From positions 1 to 64,000 of the forward strand of contig QNQO01009168.1 of assembly GCA_003290165.1 (NCBI GenBank): 64,000 bases of DNA. Direction: 5' to 3'. Positions within the stretch are counted from its first letter, which is position 1, and every line of letters starts with the position of its first letter. Shown piece after piece: positions 55,902-64,000 of this stretch. Below the pieces are notes generated by a model. The model ran no database searches and was not told where the DNA came from. It saw only the letters and a list, made by a program, of their open reading frames with translations. The stretch comes from Berberis thunbergii. Lineage: Eukaryota; Streptophyta; Magnoliopsida; Ranunculales; Berberidaceae. The translations under genes were made by a program, and so were the position numbers.

Positions 55902-56061
55902 GACTCCAAGCCACAAAAACCCATTTCATCTATCTCTTATTTTATTTTTCTTATTTTTAATTTATTTTTAGTTTAGTTTTAAAAATGATGTAACCCCATT
56001 TTCCATTTAAATTAGTTTAATTAAATTCTAAAATTCAATTTAATCCACCTTCCTCGTGGGC
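55902..56061 (-). repeat. R1 LTR on the minus strand, part 2 (5'-truncated)
   Basis: This is the complement of the 5' region of R1 (matches 45195-45355 inverted) and continues the copy at 43410-45083. It stops at 'cctcgtggg' (56061), where duplicon 3 begins. The R1 5' end is therefore missing at the junction. Confidence 0.8.
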
Positions 56062-57030
56062 CAGATTGGTCACCCTGGTCCAGTTCAGAAAACTGGTCCA
56101 TCTGTTTTTGGCTATTTGCACCCAGCAGAATGTGTCTAAGCCACCCTGATAAAAAATTCAGAAAATTAAATAATGGACCTTACATCAAGTAAATCCAGTA
56201 CATTACTATGGTCCATTATTTATTTATTTATTTATTTTATTTTTCTCCAGGCAATTTATTTGAGATTTTAAATTTAAATATTTTGGGATGCATCTAATGA
56301 CTTATTTAGTTTGTCTAACATTTGATTAAACTTATTGAAATAAGATGTCACCCTTATGTAAATTAATTTATTGAGAATGTTAAGATGTTTGTGTTTGTGA
56401 GTTCATGCGGATATTACTCGGCCCAAAGGAATGATAATATTTGGCCGAATTGCATACACACCTGTAGTGATAAATATGTGACAATTATTAGGGTTTCATG
56501 TGAATAATAAGCCGATCCAAATATAAACTTATTGTTTGACGTGATTTATTGTCAATATTTGATCACCGCACCAAAGAGTATCATTTACAAGTTAATATTA
56601 CTGTCAAAAGACTTGATATTAATGTTGTGTTAGGTATCTTGAGATATATTCTATAATTGTCTACAACACAAGTGATTAACAATAGCACATGTCCATAGCG
56701 TTTTTTGGACTTGTGCTGTCAAAACCAATCTAACTTCAAAAGATAGCGTTTTGAATACACAGTGAAGCAGAGAGGGAGACAAAAAAAATTTACGCGCGCG
56801 CGTTTTTGATTGATTTCATCTCCTCCCTCGCGAGTTCTCCCTCACAAGAACTCCCTGGTGCATCGCTCTCTGCTCTTTGGTCTACTGCATCGCCTAAGAG
56901 ATGAACATCTCCTCACTAATAAACACCTCGCTCTCCACTTCACATCACATCTCATCTCCTTCTCCTCTCCCCCAACCCAAACAACCAAAACACAGTGCAG
57001 TGTCTGTGTTTGTACAAGCAACAAAACGCG
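56062..57030 (+). repeat. Duplicon 3 start: block B end and NDUFS1 upstream region
   Basis: This is collinear with 5385-6324 and 28535-29490: the 'caccctggtccagttcagaa' phrase, the tail of block B, the stem-loop (about 56685-56720), the 'acgcgcgcgcg' tract and the CT-rich leader. The abrupt start within the R1 LTR suggests a recombination breakpoint. Confidence 0.65.
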
Positions 57031-57761
57031 ATGGGGTTTGGCCATCTAGCCATTCGAGCTTCGAGATCCTCCTCCTCCTTCGCAACCTTCAATCGGTTCT
57101 CCTCTAGGGTTCTCGCATCCTCATCCAATTTCAGAGGAATCCTCTCCACCCTAGAGGTTTAAAACCCTGAAGCAAACGCAGCGGAGCCAACCCCTGAAAT
57201 TCACCCTCCACGAATCCCTGTAGCTGGAGCTAGGGTTCATCTCCCCAACCCCGATGAAGTAATAGAGGTTTTCGTCGATGGGTACCCAGTCAAAATTCCT
57301 AAGGGATTGACTGTCTTCCAGGCTTGCGAAGTCGCCGGGGTCGACATTCCTCGGTTCTGCTACCACAGCCGCCTCTCCATTGCTGGGAATTGCAGGATGT
57401 GTTTGGTAGAGGTTGAGAAATCGCCCAAGCCGATCGCTTCCTGCGCCATGCCCGCTCTCCCAGGTCAGATTTCATCAACGTTGATCACAATCTTTTTTTT
57501 TTTTTTTGTTGGTCTAACTTGTTTGGGTTGTTTTTTTTATTATTCTTCATGTCAGGTATGAAAATTATGACGGATACTCCTATTGTGAAGAAGGCTCGTG
57601 AAGGGGTTATTGTGAAGATTTCCCATTTGTGATCACGGTAGAGAATGTGATTTGCAGGATCTGTCTATGGCATTTGGATCTGATCGTGGGCGGTTCATTG
57701 ACGTTAAGAATTTGGGGCTGTTGGTGAAGACAGTGACGACTCGTTGTATCCAGTGCACAAG
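57031..57761 (+). pseudogene. NDUFS1: NDUFS1 5' fragment, copy 3
   Basis: Exons 57031-57463 and 57556-57761. Exon 1 carries the shared TAA (here after 'LSTLEV') and keeps '[20 protein letters not shown]'. Exon 2 is more damaged than in copies 1 and 2: after 'KKAREGV' a deletion and frameshift remove the His/Cys cluster ligands and bring in 'IVKISHL' and a stop. A further deletion drops 'RSVVEK'. It is non-functional. Confidence 0.92.
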
Positions 57762-58025
57762 GTTTACACCTTCCTTTCTATTCTTTGAATGCTTGAAATT
57801 TATGTAACCAAGGACACTTCACACATGAAAATGGTTACTTTCTAATGGGTGTTAACCTGTAAGTCGCTCAATTGATAGGTTATGAGATTCTTAAAAATTC
57901 AGCATGCTTTTAAAAAAAAAAAAAGTAAAAGTACAATGTAGTGTACAATCATAAAATATAGACCTCATAATTCATTTTCCCTTTATTTACTGTGCGGGGT
58001 GATTCCTGGTAAACATGGGGCGAAA
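57762..58025 (+). other. Intron remnant after NDUFS1 copy 3
   Basis: The counterpart of 7096-7370. No exon is present. Confidence 0.45.
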
Positions 58026-59240
58026 AAAGACAAAAGAGTTGGGTTCTCTAAACCCAATTAGGTCGAACGAAAATGTACGATTTATCCATGCCGAGTCTTT
58101 CTTCCGCTCCGAATTCTCCTTCAACTCTTAGGTACGATTTTCTCCCACATCTTCAGTCATATTTTCAGATTTCCGATTATTTGATCAAGATTAGCGTTTC
58201 CTTCTTGATACGTTACTGATCTTGTTTCTTGATGAGATTAAAATTGGAATTGTAATTAGTAGAGATTTGGTATAGTTTTATCAGAATTGCTAGAAATTTG
58301 TGAAGCGGCAAATGTTGTGGTGTGGTGTGGCTTTTGATCCAAAAACATGGTTTCTTTCTTAATACAATTTTATCCATGCTTGTTGAGATCAAATTTGCAG
58401 ACTAGTTTTGCCCGAATAGCGAGAAATTTGTCAAGTAGTAGGTTTTGATTAAGATTGGATGGATACTTTTCAAGTATAGTTTTCAGTGTAATTTCGTAGT
58501 TTAGCATAGCTAAATTTACAATGAAGAAAAAAAAGCTTTATGAGGTATGCATTTATGATTTTCCATTTTCAGGTGAAGCTTTAAAATTTAAGAGAAACAA
58601 CAATTTTTGTACTGGTATATGGATCACATAAGAAGGGAAAAATTCGTCGGGAAATTTGGATGACTGAGTGGCTCCTACCACTTTGAAACTGTGTTAGGAT
58701 GGGGATGGGTGGCTGCCTAAACATCTTAGTAGTCCCTATGTAATGAAAGGCGACCTCTAGGTACTCAGTGTAATTTACATTGGCTCCTTTTGAATAGGGG
58801 CACCACCAAAGGCTGTCGTCAAAGGCGCTCACTTAGGCATCGTCCAAATTACCTACCCCTGTACTACGCTAAGCACATGCACAACACATTTTTGTTTTTG
58901 TGAAACTTCGTTACCAAGAACAGGTCTCATTTTAAGGAAAGGAGTTGATCCTACGGTATTGAAGACATTTGCAGAGTGTGAAAAGTGGCTAGCTTTACAT
59001 GTTGCGGGCAATGATGTTGTTGGGACTTGGACATAGGTCATTTATAGAGATGTTGAAGAGCTTTGGGAGATGGGCATGAAGGTTCCTGCAGCATTTTTCA
59101 AGTGACTCTGAACTTCCAAGTATTTGTCATAAAATGAAGTTCGTCATCAACTAAAGCTGTACTTGACCAATTCCAGCTGGAAATTGGTGTTGGATCAAAG
59201 TTTTCCTGGAATTTTGGATTAGAATGAAAGTTGACAATAC
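58026..59240 (+). pseudogene. Unidentified gene remnant, copy 3 (deleted, with extra part)
   Basis: This is collinear with copies 1 and 2 up to about 59080. It then joins, at 'cctgcagcatttttcaag', to sequence that lies about 820 bp further on in the other copies. The copy reads 'TVLKTFAECEKWLALHVAGN' (tryptophan codon intact where others have a stop) and then 'VIYRDVEELWEMGMKVPAAF'. A piece missing from copies 1 and 2 follows, reading 'VRHQLKLYLTNSSWKLVLDQ' (about 59140-59202). The copy therefore preserves more of the lost gene. I do not recognise the family. Confidence 0.5.
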
Positions 59241-59386
59241 CATTTAAACACTTGCTTGTTTTTTTTTTTTTTTTTTCTGGTTTTCTGTCATGACAGGAGA
59301 AATTTTTTTTTACTAACAGACTGTCATTACGTTAAGTTTTTATTTATAGAAGCATGAAATAGATAACATTGGTTGCATGGATCCAG

Positions 59387-59819
59387 GCATATGTTTTTCA
59401 AGGGAAATCAGGAGATTGTGCTGCATTTCTTGTAAATAGTAATGATAAACAAGAAGCCACTGTGCAATTTCAAGATGCATTGTATGACTTGCCTCGACAA
59501 TCAATTAGTATCTTACTCAAGCATCTGATGCTCAACCTAAATTTCATGTCGACACTCTTGGGCATGTTGTGCATGTTTATGTCAACAACGTGTATGTAGG
59601 TGAGTTTCTGTTCTTGTTCTCAACAGGCTGAAGAAAATTTGATAATCAATTAAGTTGTCCACGTTTTATCAATTTAAATTGATGATAATTTCCTTTGCCA
59701 TGATCCTAGGAAATGCTCATGGGAATCATGACAATCCGGGATGCACAATCGAGCAACCCGTCCAACTAAACAATGGAATGAACAATGTTTCAATAGTTAG
59801 TGTCATGGTTGGGTTACCG
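59387..59819 (+). pseudogene. Beta-galactosidase (GH35) fragment, copy 3
   Basis: Exons 59387-59599 and 59710-59819, as in copies 1 and 2. The same exon fusion and frame change follows 'SISIL'. 'NAHGNHDNPGCTIEQPVQLN' keeps the CAA codon that is a stop in copy 2. Confidence 0.87.
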
Positions 59820-60570
59820 GTACTAATTCTAACGAATGTCCTGCTGTAATTTCTTTAGTTTTCAGGGGTCTACGTAAATAACATATTGCATGATGAGTAC
59901 TTACATATCCTATCATCGGGAAGAAATCTGCAAGATACACAGACAAGTAGTTGTTTTTCTATGAAGAAATCTGAAATTCTCAATTTGGGTTTGATTTTAA
60001 ACAGTGTTGTTGAGTTCCTTCCATAATGTAACTCTGCATGATGAATACTTACATATCCTGTTATTGGGATTTACAACTTCCATACTTGTTTTTCTCAGTT
60101 TTAATGAAAAGTTTTGTTCCACCAAAGAAAAAAAAAATCCTTCCCATACATTGATTGAGACAAACCCTGGAATTTCTTATTTACACTTGGATAAAGTTGC
60201 TGAACACGCTAAAATAAAAGATAATGTAACTGAGTTCCAAGGGAATTTGTAGTTTTAATTAGCAAAAGATGTGATTATAGAATCGACTGCAATCACATAC
60301 ACCAAAGACTTTAGTCTTTACCTCGAAAATCCAAAAGAACTAAAAAAGCAAACAAAAGGTACGAAGATTGACTTTTGTACACTATTTAGGCTTGTAATGG
60401 TGAATCCTCTCTCTCGTGTGAGATTGTTTCTGTATTTGTTTTGTTTCATTAACATAAAGGTTAAGGAGTCCTTAAAACCCGGTTTGCTTTTAAAAAAAAA
60501 AAAACACATGTTTATATCCACATCCGTAGATAAAAAAGAAGTCAAGTGTTGACAAGTGAAATAAGAAAAA
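59820..60570. other. Region between beta-galactosidase and EH-C
   Basis: This is near-identical to 32965-33715. There is no gene. Confidence 0.4.
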
Positions 60571-60613
60571 TTCTGGAGAGCCAGGTGCCTAGCGCTAGGG
60601 GAGCTCTCTAGAA
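60571..60613. repeat. Palindrome downstream of EH-C
   Basis: 'ttctggagagcc' and 'gctctctagaa' flank 'cctagcgctagg'. The counterpart of 11832 and 33716. Confidence 0.6.
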
Positions 60614-60634
60614 AATGATTATAAGTGAGAGTGA

Positions 60635-60640
60635 ATAATA

Positions 60641-60680
<40 letters not shown>
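60635..60680. repeat. (AAT)n microsatellite
   Basis: About 15 units with one interruption. It is shared with copy 2, with a different unit number. Confidence 0.9.
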
Positions 60681-60927
60681 CAGATGAATATCAGAAGAAG
60701 AATTGATGAAAAAAAAGTGATAGAGAGCATGGCCTTACGCTCTCCTGGCACCATGGGTCTGGCTCTCTAAAAAAAAGTGCTAAAGATGGTAGTTTAAAAT
60801 ACGACCACAGGTAATGGTAGCTTTTAATTTGAACAATATAGGCTTACATTCATGCTGATTCAGAGACTAATCTGAACATACCGAAGCTCTTAAATGCATT
60901 TTTGAAGACTTGATATGAATGAGCAGA

Positions 60928-62137
60928 TCAGTAGTTCTTTATGAAATCATAAATATGTTTACTAATTTCCTCCACCTTTTCTTGGTTGATAAAGTGCGCA
61001 ACTCCTTCCATTACGACTACTTCCTCCAGTAGTGGTACGTCCTTCTTGAATCCACCGCCGTGTATATATTCCTGCGCGCCTGGAATATTATAGACCAGGT
61101 CCTGGTCTCCAACAATGAACTTTGTTGGCACCTTCACTTGTGCCCCAGTCCATGGTGCTGTGAGTTCCCATGTTCTGCAGAAAACAAAGAAAATGAACAC
61201 CATGGACAAATGAAACTATGAAATGAAATCAAGTGGAAACCGAATAAGAAGAAACTCTGCAATACACGTACAAGTCAAAAGCTCGATAATAGTCCACTGG
61301 TCCAGTGAAGCCTTTTTCTTCAAATTTGCTTGCGTAATAACTAATATCTTCCTCAGACAACCAAGATGGCAAGGTAATAGGATCTGATGAATATAGAAGC
61401 CCTGATCCTTTGGGTAAGAACAGCGCACCAGGACCACGTGGAGTCAGAAATTTTTTCATCAGTGTTTTCACATCAAGTCGAGCAAACTCTGCTTCAATTT
61501 CTCCGGACTCCTAAAATATCAGAAAGTTTTACTCTTTATTTTTCAGTGATTAAATACTTAAGCCCATCACAACAATTTACCTGAAATCGAACGATATAAT
61601 GATCATCACCAAAAAGAGCATGAAAACCTTCAACTGTCTTCACCAATGGATCGCGTCTAGAAAAATGGACACTCAGATTCACCAAAGCCTTAACACGATC
61701 CGGCCTAAACAAACAGAGGTTCCAAGCTATTATTGCACCCCAATCATGGCCAACGACAAACACCTGTCAGAGAAAATAACATCATCAGTATACTACTTTA
61801 ATCAATCAAAACCAATGAATTGGAAGAAACAGAAGAATGGAGCATTGCTTTTTACCTGATCTAGGCCAAGGGAGTCAATGAGGGCAATCAGGTCCCCTAC
61901 AAGATGATGAATGGTGTAGTTCTGGAAGGAAGGTGGTACATCAGTATCACCGTATCCACGGAGATCAGGAGCTATTGCTCGGTAACCCCACGAAGCAAGT
62001 GAGTGTATTTGGTGCCTCCATGAGTACCAAAGCTCAGGGAAGCCATGAAGTAGAAGCACCACAGGGCCTTCACCCTTCTCTGCTATGTGCATGTTGATAC
62101 CATTCACAGCTACTATTTTATGAGAAATTCCCTCCAT
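60928..62137 (-). CDS. Soluble epoxide hydrolase EH-C, 4 exons, intact
   Basis: Exons: 61856-62137, 61581-61763, 61272-61510, 60928-61174; again 951 nt and 316 residues with all splice borders kept. Intron 2 is shorter than in EH-A and EH-B (70 against about 110 bp). The catalytic motifs 'HGFPELW', 'GHDWGA', 'VGDQDLVY' and 'EGVAHFINQE' and the lid tyrosines are intact. Differences from EH-B include 'HFSRRDPL' for 'HFLRRDPL', 'TVEGFHAL' for 'TVEFFHAL', 'SKFEEKGF' for 'SKFEQKGF' and 'EKVEEIS' for 'EKAEEIS'. The Phe-to-Gly change in 'TVEGFHAL', shortly after the nucleophile domain, is the most likely to matter for substrate fit (inference). Confidence 0.95.
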
Positions 62138-62192
62138 CGCGAACTCGCTTATCTCTCTCCCTCCTTATCCTTCTCTACAACTTAATACTGAG

Positions 62193-62205
62193 TTATATAT
62201 ATAAT
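62193..62205 (-). promoter_or_regulatory. TATA box of EH-C
   Basis: 'ttatatatataatg' at the same distance from the ATG as in EH-B; the surrounding leader is identical except for one base. Confidence 0.6.
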
Positions 62206-62345
62206 GTTGTCATTAATTGTACTGTAAGGTCTGAACGATAGGCAATTACATTTTTGTGGATAACATGAAGAAGCCATCGAAGTTGACTGGTGCAGATGTC
62301 AGATATACATATTGGAGAAAGACTATAATTTATTATTAAAAGTGG

Positions 62346-62516
62346 AATTCCAAATGTCGAGGAAACTAGCACGGAGAGGGAGGTGGTGGAGTGGGAGCCA
62401 TCCATCTTGCTCGAAATGCGCATACAAAAATTGTGACACACATTTCAAGTGAGGTGGACGACTCTCACCCCGCCACCTCCCTCCCCTCGCTCGTTTCCTC
62501 GCTCTCTAGCCTCACT
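62346..62516. repeat. Foldback element upstream of EH-C (first)
   Basis: Counterpart of 36878-37022. 'gagagggaggtggtggagtg' pairs with 'ccgccacctccctccc'. This copy keeps about 25 bp in the loop ('gacacacatttcaagtgagg') that copy 2 has lost. Confidence 0.6.
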
Positions 62517-62597
62517 TTTATTAAAAAAACAGCTACCGCCCGTCTCTCAACATTATTGAAGTGCTCATCTATGACGCATCATGTCATCATCATTGAT

Positions 62598-62780
62598 GCA
62601 TCTAGCTGTCGAGGAAAACAATGAGGGGAGGGCCGTGGAGGGGTGAGACCATTTATTTTCTTGAGGTGCGGGCACAAAAAATAATGGCACACATCCTAAC
62701 AATATGAACGATCCCACCCTGTCTATCGCCCTTCCCTCGCTGTTTTCCTCGCCCCCTTTCCCCGCATTTAGAATTTCTTA
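62598..62780. repeat. Foldback element upstream of EH-C (second, full)
   Basis: 'tctagctgtcgaggaaaac' and 'cgctgttttcctcgcc' are facing arms, with outer 'atttagaatttct'. This is the complete form of the element truncated at 37105-37256. Confidence 0.6.
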
Positions 62781-63919
62781 TAGAGATTGAAATGAAAAAG
62801 TCCGGACAGTGAAATGAATAAAAAAAATGCTTCAATTGTCCAAATTAGAGATACCCATTTTAAAATTTAAAATCAATCCTGAACTCCTGATCATGTAAAT
62901 TACTAAGGAGTTATCTTTACCCTTTCTCCTTAAAAGCAACACTGTGTATGTAACAGACCAAAATCAAGTTTTCAACAATAACAATACAACAGGATTCATT
63001 AGGATACAAATAAGTTCGAAGTGATACTGGTGTATATTGTGGAATATGTTTAAAAGAGATACATTCGTAGGGTATGTGGACATCTACGATATGAGACACT
63101 TACGTAGAAATTTTTATGATTTCGACTTTATTGTCATACCTAGGAGGCTATGTAGGCTTATAATATTGTCCTTGTCTTCATCACTTGATATTTACCATGT
63201 TTGAATCATCCGTAATGATCGGCATATCTCGTAAACTTGTAGTTATTGTTAAATATGAAATGTTTGTGTTAGTGCTTGAACTTAGAAATTTTAAATATGA
63301 AATTTTAGAACCTGTATAGGGACACCTCTTCCATTTTATGGATCATGTATCTAGGATTACTCACTTATTTATTATTGTGTAGCATAAATTTATCCTGTAT
63401 ATTATTTTGTTATATGTATTTAGTTCACTCGTACCAACTAGCTTTGTGTTTTTTGACCTCGTAAGGGATGTACTTCTATTGGAGTGCAAGCAGTGCTAGT
63501 GTTCCTGCTGATCGTGACGCTTAAGCTCAATTTTCAGGTGTAAACTTGTTTTGTGTTGTTTAGTCGTGTCCACCCTGTACGGGTATATTTTGCTTCTTTT
63601 ATATTACCTTGCTAAATACTAGATGTTTGTATAGATTGATTTTGTCGCTATGACTCTAGCGGAGCGAATCGAATACTTTTATTTTGTTCAAATTTTATCA
63701 CAGTTGTTATTTCCGTTTTTCAAGAATATATTATATTATGATATTGTGTTCGATTACGATACCACGGTTCCCGTGGCAGGTCGGGACATGACAGTTAACC
63801 TCTTGTTGGTGAAGAACCTTAAATTCATTTCGTGGTGAGTGCAAGAATGCATTTTAACGTAAAAACTCCACAATGTTAATATATATATGTCATCACTGGA
63901 TATGTCATCAATGGATTGC
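62781..63919. other. Conserved upstream region of EH-C
   Basis: This is collinear with 37257-38400, including the 62-codon frame (63650-63838) of unknown meaning. It ends as the EH pseudogene sequence begins. Confidence 0.4.
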
Positions 63920-64000
63920 GTTGGAGAAACTGAACACTGAGATTTACCAAAGCCTTAACCCGGTCAGGCCTGAACACTGAGATCACCACCACATCAATCA
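63920..64000 (-). pseudogene. Start of EH pseudogene D1 counterpart, cut by window end
   Basis: 'gaaactgaacactgagattt' and 'aacccggtcaggcctgaaca' match 38410-38460 of copy 2. The duplicon therefore continues beyond the window. Confidence 0.7.

Noticed and set aside
1..64000. CRISPR arrays, operons or bacterial insertion sequences
   Set aside because: The repeats have no regular spacers, and genes have introns and plant families throughout. The window is plant nuclear DNA.

Overview
The window is nuclear DNA of a flowering plant, most likely a eudicot; I cannot name the species. The evidence is genes broken by GT-AG introns, plant-type epoxide hydrolase, beta-galactosidase and complex I sequences, degenerate Ty1/copia and Ty3/gypsy retrotransposons, and CACTA, hAT and Mutator-like DNA elements. 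Nothing is prokaryotic or organellar. Only three genes look functional: three closely related soluble epoxide hydrolases (EH-A, EH-B, EH-C). All are on the minus strand, with four exons and an intact 316-codon reading frame.

Each EH gene is the 3' part of a repeated segment (duplicon). On the plus strand each duplicon reads: a mosaic of retroelement pieces, the first two exons of a dead NDUFS1 (complex I 75-kDa subunit) copy, an unidentified gene remnant, a dead two-exon beta-galactosidase fragment, a short palindrome, then the EH gene in the opposite direction. Copy 1 covers about 1-13770, copy 2 about 24560-40300, and copy 3 starts abruptly at 56062 and runs off the window end. Copies 2 and 3 also share about 1.8 kb upstream of EH and the start of an EH pseudogene; the EH promoter of copy 1 differs beyond the first few bases. 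Copy-specific changes date events: a gypsy 3' end (2690-4070) and a retroelement scrap (10330-11520) only in copy 1, a complete non-autonomous hAT element (33889-35233) only in copy 2, and an internal deletion plus extra sequence (59080-59330) only in copy 3.

Between copies 1 and 2 (13770-24760) is a second, gene-free tandem repeat of the retroelement mosaic, carrying a decayed copia element (16331-20101). Between copies 2 and 3 lies a nest: a gypsy 5' half (41241-43409) is broken by a minus-strand long terminal repeat of a family I call R1. That is split by a plus-strand R1 solo LTR (45084-55901; TG...CA ends, 5-bp target duplication TGACT). That in turn is split by an 8957-bp CACTA-type element (45483-54439; 3-bp target duplication TTT).

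This CACTA element is the main discovery. It has no visible transposase but carries exon and intron pieces of at least seven unrelated host genes, all on the plus strand: the NDUFS1 start, cytochrome c oxidase subunit 6a, a PLP homeostasis protein (YggS/PROSC family), exportin-1, an RBM28-like RNA-binding protein, a KIN-10-like kinesin and a GPN-loop GTPase. It also holds a gypsy gag scrap on the minus strand. It is a Pack-CACTA (transduplicating) element, bordered by dense subterminal repeats of a CCACGG / AACCGTGGCTA type.
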